A stretch of 64,000 nucleotides of DNA from Moanibacter sp964542645 (GCA_964542645.1 CAZIUG010000007.1:434001-498000), one strand, 5' to 3'; positions 53,646-63,393 are shown, numbered from the stretch's first letter. Notes: generated from the letters alone by a model not told the origin. Numbers and translations are program-made.

Positions 53646-54395
53646 TCAATCGCCGTCAAGGGTGGGGAATAGAGAGCCTTGCAGGCATGTTGACTGGGGT
53701 TCGAGTCTGACTTCCTGCAGGAGTTCAGGGCCATCGTTTTTTGGATTGTTGACAAGTTTAGAAACGGGAAAGTAGCTTATCTTCTCCGAACTGATGGGAT
53801 GAAAAAGGGACTTGAGTCGGACTTTGTCCGACATTGTAGGATCAAGCCACAAATCCAAACTTTCTTTTTCCAGAATCACGGGCATGCGGTGATGAATATC
53901 TTGCATAATCTTGTTGGCTGAGGTTGTAAGAATTGCACAGGTCTCTCGATTTATTCCGGCGGAGTCCTGCCATCGTTCCCATAGCCCAGCCAATGCCATC
54001 GGTTCATTGTCCTTCAAACTGAAAAAAAATGGTTGTTTCAATTTCTTGGAACCTGGGTGTTTCCACTCGTAAAATCCAGTTGCTGGGATAATGCATCGAC
54101 GATGCTTAAAAGCGGCGCGGAACGCGGGCTTATCCGCTGCCGACTCCTTGCGAGCGTTAATCATCTTGTAACCAACCTTGAAGGTTGTGGCCCAAGGGGG
54201 CACCAATCCCCAGCTTAGGTTCACCCCCTCCCGTAATCCATCCTTACATGAAGTTCGAACCGCCGTCACTGGGTGGCCCGGACAAATGTTGAACCGTGGC
54301 TTAAATGTTGTTGCAAACCCTTCGCTTATTTTCCGGAGAAGGAATCGCTGTGATAACTCAGCTGGGTTTATCGTTAATGCATAGCGGCCACACAT
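53646..54395 (-). CDS. yedK: SOS-response-associated peptidase / HMCES-type abasic-site sensor
   Basis: A 249-residue SRAP-domain protein. It starts M-C-G-R-Y-A, where the exposed Cys2 forms a thiazolidine link to abasic sites in single-stranded DNA. The family marks W-G-L-V-P-P-W-A, N-A-R-K-E-S, R-C-I-I-P-A-T-G-F-Y-E-W-K and H-H-R-M-P-V-I-L hold the Asn, Glu and His active-site residues. It sits divergent from a class-V aminotransferase. No LexA-type operator was seen upstream. Confidence 0.92.
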   Translation of the reverse strand: MCGRYALTINPAELSQRFLLRKISEGFATTFKPRFNICPGHPVTAVRTSCKDGLREGVNLSWGLVPPWATTFKVGYKMINARKESAADKPAFRAAFKHRRCIIPATGFYEWKHPGSKKLKQPFFFSLKDNEPMALAGLWERWQDSAGINRETCAILTTSANKIMQDIHHRMPVILEKESLDLWLDPTMSDKVRLKSLFHPISSEKISYFPVSKLVNNPKNDGPELLQEVRLEPQSTCLQGSLFPTLDGD

Positions 54396-54455
54396 TTTGT
54401 GTCGAACAATTCAGAATAATATGCCATAACATTTTCAAATTCAAGATCTTCTGTG

Positions 54456-55601
54456 ATGAAACTTTCCGAATTACACCGAAGCGAGGAGACTCGATTGAGG
54501 GAATTTCCCATTGCGAAGGAAGGAGCCTTTCTTGCCAATGCCGCTATTTGTCCAATTCCAACACGGGTGGGTGTGGCAATGAAGACTCTCATCGATAAAG
54601 CGATACAGACTACGATTGACTTTGATAGCTACGAGGGCCTCTACGAGGAGACGCGTGAACTTGCCGCCAAGCTTCTTCAGGCACGATCTCGGAATGTCGC
54701 CCTCCTGGGTCCTACGTCGATTGGGCTTTCTTTGGTAGCCAATGGTCTCTCACTCGAGTCGGGTGATAACATTGTCTATTATCACGGTGACTATCCTTCT
54801 AATGCAGTAGTTTGGATGAACTTGGCGGAGAAAGGGGTGGAATTGCGGAGGGTTCTGCCAAAAGAGCCGGGTAATATCGGAGTGGATGACCTGAAAGAAT
54901 TGGTGGACAGTCGAACTCGACTAATCGCCCTTTCCTCCGCGCACTTCATCAGTGGGTTTCGGATTGATCTAGATTCGATCGGTGAGTGGGTTAAGAAATC
55001 AAATGCTCTATTCTGTGTCGATGGTATCCAGACGGTGGGTGCGATTCGCACACATGTCGAGTCACTCGACTTTCTAGTTGCTGATGCTCACAAGTGGTTG
55101 CTTGGTCCTCCGGCAATTGGATTGTTCTATGTCAATCCAGATATCGAAGACCAACTGAAACCGACTCTATTAGGTTGGCACAGTGTGGAGTGTCCGGAAT
55201 TTATCACTCCACAGGAATTAATATTTAAAAGTGATGCAAGGCGCTATGAGGCAGGTTCGCCAAACTTGACGGGACTTGTTGCGCTTAACGCGTCTCTCCA
55301 CCTCCTCCTGGACTTCACTATCGAGGCAGTGGAGGAGAGAGTTACCGGCTATACGACACATATACGTGAACAGGTACGGGAGAAAGGTTATACCCTGGCT
55401 TGTAGCGATGACAGCCGTCTATCGGGTATCTCGTCGTTTAGGAAAGAAGGTGTAGACACCCAAATCCTCTACAATACGCTGGCTGATGCTGGCATTGTCA
55501 CTTCGCTTCGCGCGACTCCGGATGGCAAACAATGGATCCGATTCTCACCCCATTGCTACAATACGATGGACGAAATAAATCGGGCTCTAACACTTCTATA
55601 G
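54456..55601 (+). CDS. Class-V aminotransferase (NifS/CsdA-like fold)
   Basis: A 381-residue pyridoxal-phosphate enzyme. The PLP lysine is in D-A-H-K-W-L-L-G-P near residue 212, and D-G-I-Q-T-V-G-A holds the cofactor-binding Asp. A small N-terminal region A-N-A-A-I-C-P-I-P-x-R-V is present. No conserved Cys loop typical of a strict cysteine desulfurase is seen, so it could be an isopenicillin-epimerase-like, kynureninase-like or other class-V enzyme. ATG 54456 is taken over GTG 54453. Substrate unknown. Confidence 0.8.
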   Translation: MKLSELHRSEETRLREFPIAKEGAFLANAAICPIPTRVGVAMKTLIDKAIQTTIDFDSYEGLYEETRELAAKLLQARSRNVALLGPTSIGLSLVANGLSLESGDNIVYYHGDYPSNAVVWMNLAEKGVELRRVLPKEPGNIGVDDLKELVDSRTRLIALSSAHFISGFRIDLDSIGEWVKKSNALFCVDGIQTVGAIRTHVESLDFLVADAHKWLLGPPAIGLFYVNPDIEDQLKPTLLGWHSVECPEFITPQELIFKSDARRYEAGSPNLTGLVALNASLHLLLDFTIEAVEERVTGYTTHIREQVREKGYTLACSDDSRLSGISSFRKEGVDTQILYNTLADAGIVTSLRATPDGKQWIRFSPHCYNTMDEINRALTLL

Positions 55602-55887
55602 CCTGTCTTTCCTGAGATTTTCGAAGTAGTATAATATTAGTGGTTCTATAGCGTATGACAGAGAAAAACGAATTGGCCCAATGAAGCTCTCGGCAGGCAT
55701 TGGCGTTTTGGGGATCAGGAGAAGAACTTGGAAGGTTCTAGGGAGGGAGTGCCTTGCCTCTGTTCCCGGACCTAAAATTGAATTAGATTCCGATTGAACG
55801 TGTTGGCAGAGAAGAGTTGAATATCTCCAGCTCCTAGAAGGGGCTATCCAAATTAGACGGTTGGTATTTTAGCCACCAGGAGAGTTC

Positions 55888-57234
55888 ATGGATATATTGA
55901 CGGCAGTGATGATTCTAGTTGTTGGCCTCACGCTCGGGGTAGGCTTGGCGGTGGTGTTATTTCGATCGCAGCAGGGAGATTTGAGAGAGCGACTCAGAAA
56001 AACAGAGGTGGAAGCTTCTGAACTGTTGCGAGAGAATCGCCGACTGGAAAAGGAAGAGGCGGTTGTAGAGACTGAGAAAAAGTCGGCCGAAGAAAAGCTG
56101 ATCCTGTTAGATGAGGCGGCCAAGAGCCTGACCGATGCTTTCAAAGCACTCTCGTCGGAAGCACTTAAGAGCAACAACCAATCTTTTCTGGATTTGGCCA
56201 AGTCCTCCTTCGCGAAGATTCAGGAGAGTTCTAAAGGAGATTTGGAGCAGCGTAAGCAGGCAATCGATCAGCTGGTAAAGCCAGTTAAAGAATCCCTGGA
56301 CAAAGTGGACGGAAACATTCGGACCATTGAAAAAGACCGGGAAGGTGCCTATAAAGAGTTGCGCCAGGAGATCAAAGATCTTCACCAAACTCAGGTTAAT
56401 TTGAGGTCTGAAACCGCGAAACTGGTTCATGCGTTGCGGACGCCGAGTGTGCGAGGGCAGTGGGGCGAGGTGCAGCTAGAAAGGGCAGTGGAGTTCGCCG
56501 GTATGGTTGAATACTGTGACTTTGTGCAGCAAGAGTCGACGACTACTGAGGAGGGCCGAATACGCCCAGACCTGATCGTTCGTCTACCCAACGATCGGCG
56601 TATCATAGTCGATGCCAAAACCCCTTTGAATGCCTATTTAGACGCCCTCACATTGGAAGACGAAGAAAGCCGGAGGGCTCGGATTCAGGACCATGCCCGT
56701 CATGTACGTGAACATATTCGAACGCTTGGATCGAAGGCTTATTGGCGTCAGTTTGACGAGACCCCAGAATTCGTGGTACTGTTTCTTCCCGGTGAAGCAT
56801 TTTTCAGTGCTGCTTTGGAAGAAGATGCGGAGTTGATTGAATTCGGCGCTAACGAAAAGGTCATCCTGGCGACTCCAACCACGCTTATTGCCTTGCTTAA
56901 GGCGGTAGCCTATGGCTGGCAGCAGGAAAAGATGGCTAAACACGCAACTCGAGTAAGCGAATTGGGAAAAGAGCTCTATGAAAGACTTGCTACATTAGCG
57001 TCCCATTTTTCGAAGCTCGGGGGGCACCTAAATCGTTCCGTGGAAGCATACAATAGTGCCGTGCGTTCTACGGAATCAAGGGTGCTAGTAACTGCACGGA
57101 AATTTAAGGAGCTTGGCAGCGGCAGCGACCGGGATGTTGAGGTGTTAGAACCAATCGAAAGAATAGGTACCCCTCCCCAATCTGAAGAACTGGTTGAATC
57201 CGATCCGATGCTCCCGGATAGTAAGGTAAGTTAA
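55888..57234 (+). CDS. rmuC: DNA recombination protein RmuC
   Basis: A 448-residue RmuC with an N-terminal membrane anchor (about 3-25), a long coiled coil (about 25-180, rich in Glu and Lys), and the nuclease-fold core: R-T-P-S-V-R-G-Q-W-G-E-V-Q-L-E-R, P-D-L-I-V-R-L-P, I-I-V-D-A-K-T-P-L-N-A-Y and F-L-P-G-E-A-F-F. The PD-(D/E)XK-like fold predicted for the family includes D-A-K. In E. coli it limits inversion recombination. It is followed at 39 bases by an Smr gene. Confidence 0.93.
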   Translation: MDILTAVMILVVGLTLGVGLAVVLFRSQQGDLRERLRKTEVEASELLRENRRLEKEEAVVETEKKSAEEKLILLDEAAKSLTDAFKALSSEALKSNNQSFLDLAKSSFAKIQESSKGDLEQRKQAIDQLVKPVKESLDKVDGNIRTIEKDREGAYKELRQEIKDLHQTQVNLRSETAKLVHALRTPSVRGQWGEVQLERAVEFAGMVEYCDFVQQESTTTEEGRIRPDLIVRLPNDRRIIVDAKTPLNAYLDALTLEDEESRRARIQDHARHVREHIRTLGSKAYWRQFDETPEFVVLFLPGEAFFSAALEEDAELIEFGANEKVILATPTTLIALLKAVAYGWQQEKMAKHATRVSELGKELYERLATLASHFSKLGGHLNRSVEAYNSAVRSTESRVLVTARKFKELGSGSDRDVEVLEPIERIGTPPQSEELVESDPMLPDSKVS

Positions 57235-57273
57235 AGGGTACGGGTCAGGCTTGGAATCGAGTCCTTACAAATT

Positions 57274-57558
57274 GTGAGCGAAGAAGAGATCTACGATTTG
57301 CCGATCGACGGGACTTTAGATTTGCACACGTTTCATCCATCCTATGTAAGAGAACTTCTAGATGATTATCTCCAGGTTTGTCTGGGAAATGGAATCTTTG
57401 ACTTGCGGATAGTCCACGGCAAAGGAACTGGAGCGCTACGCAGGCTTGTTCATTCCAGACTAGAGAGATCACCTTTTGTGGTTGGTTTCAGGTTGGCTGA
57501 TGAATCAGGGGGCGGCTGGGGAGCCACCCTCGTCCGACTTAGGAATCAATCAATCTGA
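57274..57558 (+). CDS. Smr/MutS2-type nuclease domain protein
   Basis: A 94-residue stand-alone Smr domain: L-D-L-H-T-F-H near the N-terminus, V-H-G-K-G-T-G-A-L-R-R in the centre and G-G-G-W-G-A-T at the C-terminus. Such domains are nicking endonucleases in vitro and in MutS2 act in collided-ribosome rescue. The GTG at 57274 is the start. It is near rmuC (39 bases), so co-transcription is likely. Confidence 0.88.
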   Translation: MSEEEIYDLPIDGTLDLHTFHPSYVRELLDDYLQVCLGNGIFDLRIVHGKGTGALRRLVHSRLERSPFVVGFRLADESGGGWGATLVRLRNQSI

Positions 57559-57678
57559 CCTTTTAATCCCTCTGAAAACTGGCAGATTTTTGGGGTTCAA
57601 ATCTCGTGCCTGAAGATCAAGGTCCACGCAGCTCCAGCGGGTCTTGATCAAGAAACAGAATCGATTTAAACAGGATGG

Positions 57679-57745
57679 GCCATTTTGGCACATTTCGGGA
57701 GAACAAGCGCATGCCCCAGGGAAGCCGCGCCAAAATGGCACATTT
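57679..57745 (+). repeat. Paired 16-mers with inverted heads upstream of hsp20
   Basis: CCATTTTGGCACATTT (57679-57694) and CCAAAATGGCACATTT (57730-57745) share a direct tail GGCACATTT while their first nine bases are reverse complements of each other. They sit 51 bases apart, about 150-215 bases before the hsp20 start. The design suggests regulatory sites, but not a known type. Confidence 0.55.
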
Positions 57746-57762
57746 GGAATATCGTAATAATC

Positions 57763-57780
57763 ATGTATCCACCTATACAT
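57763..57780. promoter_or_regulatory. Palindrome upstream of hsp20
   Basis: ATGTAT-CCACCT-ATACAT is a perfect inverted repeat with 6-base arms and a 6-base spacer, about 115 bases before the hsp20 start. Possible operator, no known match. Confidence 0.3.
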
Positions 57781-57893
57781 TAAAGAGTTACGATAAATAT
57801 AAAATTGGCATCAATCTAGCATTACTTTGAAGCGAAAGTCGAAATTCTAACGAATGGAACTAATAAGACCTAATCTATAAAGGAGGAAATAAA

Positions 57894-58322
57894 ATGACCA
57901 TAATAAGATATAGAAAACCTAATATTAATAGCATCTCCGTGATCAACCGATTGTTTGACGATGCGTTTGCCAACTTTGGGCTGAACCTCGAACCCGTTTC
58001 TAGAATTGAGCCGCAAGATAGGACCTATCGAGCGGCAGTCAGAATGGATGAAAAAGGCGATAATTATGTTGTACGCTTTGAAGTTCCAGGAGTAAAAAAG
58101 GAGGATATCATCCTGGAATTGAATGAATCGGTGATCGCACTGAAAGCGGAGCGAAGGGAAAATCAAAAAGATGAGGAGATAGGGATTTCGATTAATCGAT
58201 CAGTTAGAATTCCAGAGGAAACAGAAGTTTCCAAGGTGAAGGCTAATTTGAAGGATGGAGTGTTGACCGTGTTAATTCCGAAACCGCCAAAGAGGCAACC
58301 AAAGCTAATCGCGATAAACTAA
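57894..58322 (+). CDS. Small heat-shock protein Hsp20
   Basis: A 142-residue alpha-crystallin-domain chaperone that holds unfolding proteins. Residues about 45-130 carry the fold: Y-V-V-R-F-E-V-P-G-V-K-K-E-D-I-I, L-K-A-E-R-R, the L-K-D-G-V-L-T-V-L-I-P-K strand with the A-x-x-x-G-V-L motif, and the I-x-I tail (L-I-A-I). The start follows a strong AAAGGAGG ribosome site. It has its own long upstream region, so it is likely monocistronic and stress-responsive. Confidence 0.9.
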   Translation: MTIIRYRKPNINSISVINRLFDDAFANFGLNLEPVSRIEPQDRTYRAAVRMDEKGDNYVVRFEVPGVKKEDIILELNESVIALKAERRENQKDEEIGISINRSVRIPEETEVSKVKANLKDGVLTVLIPKPPKRQPKLIAIN

Positions 58323-58702
58323 TAAGAAAACTGTCGTTTCCGCAGTCCTAGCTCTCTGAACGTGTTCAGCGGGATTCGTCATCTATGCCCTGTTGCTAAT
58401 AGTGCAAGAAGTGGCAAATGATACCATACTATCCTGGGAACTAGGACAGTTGATTAGGAGAATAAACTGAAAGTTAAGAAGGGTCGGTCCCGAAATGAAC
58501 TGGCCCTTTTTTACTTTGGGGGATTTAATAAAAATCAGCTAAAGGATGTACAACTTTATGGTAGTTTCTCCAATGGCTGTAAGAGAGGGGGTCCACGCAA
58601 GCTTTGAGAGTGGGGGGGGACGGGAAACTGAAGCGATGATTTTTACCTTAACCCCATAACATCAGGGAATGCGCTATTCTTTGAGTTCAATTTGTTTCGG
58701 GA
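58323..58702. other. Gap after hsp20
   Basis: About 380 bases between convergent hsp20 and an exported hydrolase. It holds one hairpin listed separately. The remainder shows no reading frame, RNA gene or repeat that I can identify. Confidence 0.4.
58479..58512 (+). terminator. Hairpin with T-run downstream of hsp20
   Basis: AAGGGTCGGT pairs with ACTGGCCCTT through two G-U-type positions around a 10-base loop, and is followed by a T-run (CCCTTTTTT). This is the form of an intrinsic terminator on the plus strand, but it lies about 157 bases past the hsp20 stop, so it may end a longer 3' region or a separate short transcript. Confidence 0.55.
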
Positions 58703-59806
58703 TCAAGGATCGAGATGACGTTGGGGATTTGAAATAAAGATTGTTTCGCTTGGAGAAAGGACACCAGCCCGTTGAGCGGCGTTGTCAAAGTTAATGGCGA
58801 TCGTAAAATAACCGTCAGCTGAGCGGAAGGCTAGCCAATGGCCTTTGGGAACATCAGTATAAGTCGAAACGAGGGAGGCTTGGTAGACCTTTCCATTGAT
58901 TTCAAGGTGAAAGATCTGGCCGATTGCAATTCCGAGCCGAGTCCAATCAGCACCCACGAAAGTCGTGGATAGATTTCCGAAGGTTGAATCGATACTGTTA
59001 ACTCGTCCGTAAGCACCGCCATCAGCAAAGAGTGCAGTGCTAGTCTTTTTTTCAAATTTTATGGTTGCATCCCTTCGCAACGTGATCTTCCCCCCCCTCG
59101 CCCAAAGGAAGAGCTCGTGGAGCGCGGCAAGATATTCTGCACGGTTGATATTGACGTGTCCTTCACGCTTTATTTCCCAGAGAGCGAGAAGTTTCCCGCG
59201 GTCGGCTGCTTTTGTAACATACTCTTGTGCCTGATCGATCTCGGAGACATTACACAGAAAAAGAACGGGTGCGTCTGGTTGATATCGATAGGTGTAAGGA
59301 GACATAGGATCCATTGTAAAGAGGCCACGGCCGAGAATGAGAGCACCCTGAAATTGATTTGGATGGTCTTCCAAAAGTTGAAGGGAGATCGCCCCTCCCA
59401 TGGATTCACCAATAAGGAACGTATTTCGCGGTTTCCCAAATCGCTCCCGGAGATGTTCGATGAGTTCAAGAACGTCATCGACGGCGTCGCCAATGATTAA
59501 ACCATTTCGGCGATAACAACTGGAGGCAAGTAACCAACCGTTTTCAAGGAGGGTAGTAAATGGTTCTCGTGAAGGATCGAGGTAAGTGGAGGGGGGAAGA
59601 TGCTCAAAAATCAATCCGTGATTGTAGATTAGGAGGTCCCCTTTCCACTGTTCCGGATATAAGATATCGAAAAAAACACCGTCAAGTTCCCCGGAAATCT
59701 CTCTATGTTGCGCCTGCGAACGACAAGTTTCCAAGATTAGAATGAAACAGAGGACAAATTCGCCTATTTTAAGAAATCTGGTCCGCGAGAAAATCGTTAA
59801 CTTCAC
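58703..59806 (-). CDS. Exported alpha/beta hydrolase
   Basis: About 367 residues. With the GTG at 59806 as start the protein begins with a basic N-terminus and hydrophobic signal (F-V-L-C-F-I-L-I-L-E-T-C) and is likely periplasmic or lipid-linked; the longer frame starts at a TTG. The nucleophile elbow is G-E-S-M-G-G near residue 135, with a downstream aromatic-rich region. A family cannot be given; esterase or peptidase activity is expected. Residues after about 260 look like an extra beta-rich domain. Confidence 0.7.
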   Translation of the reverse strand: MKLTIFSRTRFLKIGEFVLCFILILETCRSQAQHREISGELDGVFFDILYPEQWKGDLLIYNHGLIFEHLPPSTYLDPSREPFTTLLENGWLLASSCYRRNGLIIGDAVDDVLELIEHLRERFGKPRNTFLIGESMGGAISLQLLEDHPNQFQGALILGRGLFTMDPMSPYTYRYQPDAPVLFLCNVSEIDQAQEYVTKAADRGKLLALWEIKREGHVNINRAEYLAALHELFLWARGGKITLRRDATIKFEKKTSTALFADGGAYGRVNSIDSTFGNLSTTFVGADWTRLGIAIGQIFHLEINGKVYQASLVSTYTDVPKGHWLAFRSADGYFTIAINFDNAAQRAGVLSPSETIFISNPQRHLDP

Positions 59807-59951
59807 TATATCGGATGAATGTATCGGTATCCTCTTCTCGACTTTGATTCCGGTCAAGGGCTATGAATTTGTTTGAATTACTATCCTCCTATGCCTGCTT
59901 TGATAAACCGTTTACTGCCCTGATTTACAGTGGGGGTTTTATAATATTGAA

Positions 59952-62498
59952 ATGCAACCTTTAGATTTACCGATTCATGAGATTCGACCGCAGTTGGTCG
60001 AGGCATTGAAGGAGAACCAGCGATTAGTTCTTCGGGCTCCGACGGGTTCGGGAAAATCGACGCAGGTTCCCCAGATGCTGATCGATGCAGGATTGGTTGC
60101 GGAGCAGGATGTGATTGTTTTGCAGCCCCGCCGTATTTCTGCACGCATGTTGGCGCAAAGGGTGGCTCAGGAGCGGGGAGTGAGGCTGGGTGAGGAAGTA
60201 GGTTATCAGGTGCGCTTCGAAAATATTTCGAGGCCCGAAACTCGTATCAAATACGTAACCGAAGGAATCCTACTCCGTCGGTTGATGGAAGATCCAAACC
60301 TTATTGGGACTGGGGCAGTCATTTTCGATGAATTCCACGAACGTAATCTTTACTCCGATATTTCCATGGCCCAGATCCTCAGGATTCAGGCTGAGAGAAA
60401 AAGAAGCCTCTTAATTTTGGTGATGTCGGCTACTCTGGATGAAGGGCAAATCAGCAGGTATCTAGCTCCTTGTGCTTCATTCAGCTCAGATGGAAGGACT
60501 TTCCCAGTTGAAATCGCTTACTCCGAGGCATCGGAAAGCGTCTCGAAAAAACCAATTTGGGAACAGGCTGGCTTCCATTTCAGGAGGTTGGTGGAGCGAT
60601 TTCCTGTCGGAGATTTTCTAATATTCATGCCAGGAGCTTTTGAAATCAATCGAACAATTGAGGAACTGCAGTTAGGGTTGAGAGCACGTGACTTTATCTT
60701 CCTTCCCTTGTACGGGGATCTGCCTCCAGAGCGTCAGGATGCGGCTTTGGATCACTTTGAGAAGCGGAAAGTGGTAGTGGCAACTAATGTTGCAGAGACT
60801 TCTCTCACTATTGATGGAATTAGGATCGTAATTGATTGCGGCTTGGCACGGATACCAGCATTCGACCCTAATCGCGGAATCAATACACTTTTGGTGCAGA
60901 AAATCAGTCAGGCAGCAGCTGAACAACGGGCTGGCCGCGCTGGTCGCACCGGGCCTGGGTATTGTCTTCGAATGTGGGGAGAAAAAGATCATGCCCTTCG
61001 TCCTGTAAGAGAGCGTCCTGAAATTCACAGATTAGAACTTGCTGAAATTGCGCTAACTCTACTCGCAAGCGGAGTGGAGAACCTGGCTGAATTTCCTTGG
61101 TTTGAAGCTCCGGATAAGAAGATAATGGACCGCGCACTTCAGCTTTTGGGAAATTTGGGGGCATTAGAGCCCGGTCAGCAGAAATTAACTGAGATTGGGC
61201 AAAGGATGGCTTTATTTCCATTGCATCCTCGGCTTTCCCGTCTCTTCCTTGCCGCTCATCAATCCGGCTGCTTGAGACCGATTACCCTGATCGCTGCCTT
61301 TACCCAGGTTCGGGCATTTTTACTGCCTTTGGATGATAAGCGCCGCGCCGCAGAGCGCGACGAATTATTGGGTGATGAAATGACCTCGAAGTCAGATTTC
61401 TTCCTCCTCTTGCGGGCTTGGGATTTAGCGCGGAGTCACAATTTTGCCTCGGGTTTCTGCAGGAAATGGGGAATTCATGGAAATGCAGCTCGGAAGGTAG
61501 GCCAGATTATGCAGCAATTCCTCCGAATTGCCAAGGCTCAGGGCCTTAAGGACTGCGAAAAGCCGTTTTGTGCCGAGGATATCCAGCGCTGCCTGGTAGT
61601 TGGGTTCTCTGACCATCTTGCCAAGCGGATTGATCGGGGCAGCTTGCGTTGCAACCTGATAGGAGGTCGGAAAGCGGAAGTACGTCGTCAAAGCGTGGTC
61701 CGAAAGTCGCCGCTACTTGTATCCGCTGAGATCGAAGAGCGCGATGTGCGAGGAGAGGTCACAGTTTTGCTGGGCCTTAATACTGAGGTCCAGGAGGAAT
61801 GGATCCGAGAGCTGTCCCCCAAATCTTTTGTGGAGGACGAAAAAATCTTTTTCGATCAAAAACTAAGAAGAGTTCTTAAGACCCGTGTAAGGTTATTTAA
61901 AGATCTCCTCCTTGAGTCGAGCGAAGATAGCGATCCTTCGCCTGATGAGGCTGCCCGAATCCTCGGAGAAGAGGTATTACATAGGCGATTAAAGCTAAAA
62001 AAATGGAATGAGAAAGTTGAAAGCTGGATAAACCGAATCAATTTCGCAGCCCGTCATTTCCCTGAATCAGAAATACCTTCGATCAACACTGACGAGCGCA
62101 AACTTTTGTTGGAACAAATTTGCTATGGAGCTTTTAGCTACCGCGAGATCAAGGACCGTGAAGTATGGCCAATCCTAAACGATTGGTTGATTGAGGAGCA
62201 ACACGACCTTCTACAGTCCCTTGTTCCCGAACGTGTTTTCCTGAGAGAGTGTACATCGTGCAGGGTTAGGTATGATGATGAAGGAAGGGCTTTTTTGCGG
62301 GCGACTATCGAACAACTCTATGACGCACCAAAAAGAGTCGCCTTGGGTGAGGGCAAGGTTCCGCTACTTATTGAGGTCCTTGCACCCAATGCCACGATTA
62401 TCCAGGTTACATCAAACCTTGAGAAATTCTGGTCCCACACCTATCCTCAGATTCGAAAGGAATTGCAAGGACGATTCCCCAGACACGAGTGGAGGTGA
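59952..62498 (+). CDS. hrpB: ATP-dependent RNA helicase HrpB
   Basis: An 848-residue DEAH-box helicase. Motif I is A-P-T-G-S-G-K-S-T-Q-V-P, motif II is D-E-F-H-E-R-N (a DEFH variant normal in HrpB), motif III is S-A-T-L-D, and motif VI is Q-R-A-G-R-A-G-R-T-G-P-G. The C-terminal half contains the HA2 and the HrpB-specific region (L-R-D... and A-P-K-R-V-A-L-G near residue 785-800). Its cellular role is not well known. Full length compared with E. coli HrpB (about 820). Confidence 0.94.
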   Translation: MQPLDLPIHEIRPQLVEALKENQRLVLRAPTGSGKSTQVPQMLIDAGLVAEQDVIVLQPRRISARMLAQRVAQERGVRLGEEVGYQVRFENISRPETRIKYVTEGILLRRLMEDPNLIGTGAVIFDEFHERNLYSDISMAQILRIQAERKRSLLILVMSATLDEGQISRYLAPCASFSSDGRTFPVEIAYSEASESVSKKPIWEQAGFHFRRLVERFPVGDFLIFMPGAFEINRTIEELQLGLRARDFIFLPLYGDLPPERQDAALDHFEKRKVVVATNVAETSLTIDGIRIVIDCGLARIPAFDPNRGINTLLVQKISQAAAEQRAGRAGRTGPGYCLRMWGEKDHALRPVRERPEIHRLELAEIALTLLASGVENLAEFPWFEAPDKKIMDRALQLLGNLGALEPGQQKLTEIGQRMALFPLHPRLSRLFLAAHQSGCLRPITLIAAFTQVRAFLLPLDDKRRAAERDELLGDEMTSKSDFFLLLRAWDLARSHNFASGFCRKWGIHGNAARKVGQIMQQFLRIAKAQGLKDCEKPFCAEDIQRCLVVGFSDHLAKRIDRGSLRCNLIGGRKAEVRRQSVVRKSPLLVSAEIEERDVRGEVTVLLGLNTEVQEEWIRELSPKSFVEDEKIFFDQKLRRVLKTRVRLFKDLLLESSEDSDPSPDEAARILGEEVLHRRLKLKKWNEKVESWINRINFAARHFPESEIPSINTDERKLLLEQICYGAFSYREIKDREVWPILNDWLIEEQHDLLQSLVPERVFLRECTSCRVRYDDEGRAFLRATIEQLYDAPKRVALGEGKVPLLIEVLAPNATIIQVTSNLEKFWSHTYPQIRKELQGRFPRHEWR

Positions 62499-62551
62499 GA
62501 CGGAAATATTAGTTGATTTCTTAGCAACTTTCCTACCCTGAAGAAATTGAG

Positions 62552-63307
62552 CTAACCTAGGTATTGTCTAAGGAGAGCGACGGAGACGGTGGCCGCGATT
62601 TCGGATCGAAGGGTGTTGGCGTTGAGGGTAATTGGAATAAACTCTGCTTTCCGGGCGATCTGATACTCCTCCCTCGTAAAATCACCTTCCGGGCCGATCA
62701 AACAGACAGTGGAAGCGGGATTGTCGATCGAGTGAGTTTGGCGAAATTCAGATATTACACAGGCGATGTTTTTCGCTTTCGGCTCAAGGCTTCCAATCAG
62801 TCGGAGTTCTTCTTTTTTGGACTGACCGCAGAAATCCTTAAGTGAAGTGATAGGGCCAATAGAGGGTAGGAAGAGATTTCCAGACTGCTTACATGCTTCA
62901 ACGGTGAGGAGTTTCCATCTTCTAAACCGTTTTTCATATCGGGCGTTAGACAACAATGCTACCGAACGTTCAGACAAGACAGGAACCAAATGGCTGGCTC
63001 CAAGTTCAGTGGCCCTTTGAAAAACTTGATCCATTTTTTGGCTCTTAAGGATGGTCTGGGCGAGTATGATTCTACATGAGGGAGGTGGGCATGTTTTTTT
63101 TATATCAACTCTTAGAGTGGCCTTGCCGGCGGAAACACCTTCGAGGAGGCATTTGTATTCGTTTCCTCTACCGTCAAAGACGGTGACGGGATCCCCAACT
63201 CTTGCTCTTCGGACCCGGAGAAGATGATGGCTTTCCTCAGAGCTCAGAGAAAAAGTCTCCTCGATAGTCGATTCCGAAGGATCCAAATATGAGCGGTAGC
63301 GAGGCAT
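62552..63307 (-). CDS. rsmE: 16S rRNA (uracil-1498-N3)-methyltransferase
   Basis: Methylates U1498 of 16S rRNA using SAM. The 251-residue protein has an N-terminal PUA-like barrel (about 1-75, H-L-L-R-V-R-R-A-R-V-G-D) and the SPOUT knot with I-L-A-Q-T-I-L-K-S-Q-K-M-D, L-I-G-P-E-G-D-F-T-x-E-E and the L-R-S-E-I-A-A-T-V-S-V-A-L-L tail. The classic L-R-x-E-T-A is here L-R-S-E-I-A. Upstream on its strand is a strong terminator-like hairpin, listed separately. Confidence 0.9.
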   Translation of the reverse strand: MPRYRSYLDPSESTIEETFSLSSEESHHLLRVRRARVGDPVTVFDGRGNEYKCLLEGVSAGKATLRVDIKKTCPPPSCRIILAQTILKSQKMDQVFQRATELGASHLVPVLSERSVALLSNARYEKRFRRWKLLTVEACKQSGNLFLPSIGPITSLKDFCGQSKKEELRLIGSLEPKAKNIACVISEFRQTHSIDNPASTVCLIGPEGDFTREEYQIARKAEFIPITLNANTLRSEIAATVSVALLRQYLG

Positions 63308-63393
63308 AGGAAATAGTCTACTGGTTTTGGCTAGATGCTTCTTATGGAGAAATCTCTAATTTGCGTGAGGAGGCGGAGAATTCAAAGGATTAT

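Larger units (their letters stand above)
57559..57893. other. Non-coding gap before hsp20
   Basis: About 335 bases, containing the repeated 16-mer pair described separately, a 6-base-arm palindrome and, just before the hsp20 start, a strong AAAGGAGG ribosome site. It must hold the hsp20 promoter, but no heat-shock CIRCE element, sigma-32 consensus or perfect sigma-54 box was found. Confidence 0.4.

Noticed and set aside
57679..57760. Possible sigma-54 promoter (TGGCAC) upstream of hsp20
   Set aside because: TGGCAC is present twice but the required GC dinucleotide at the -12 element is missing in both copies.
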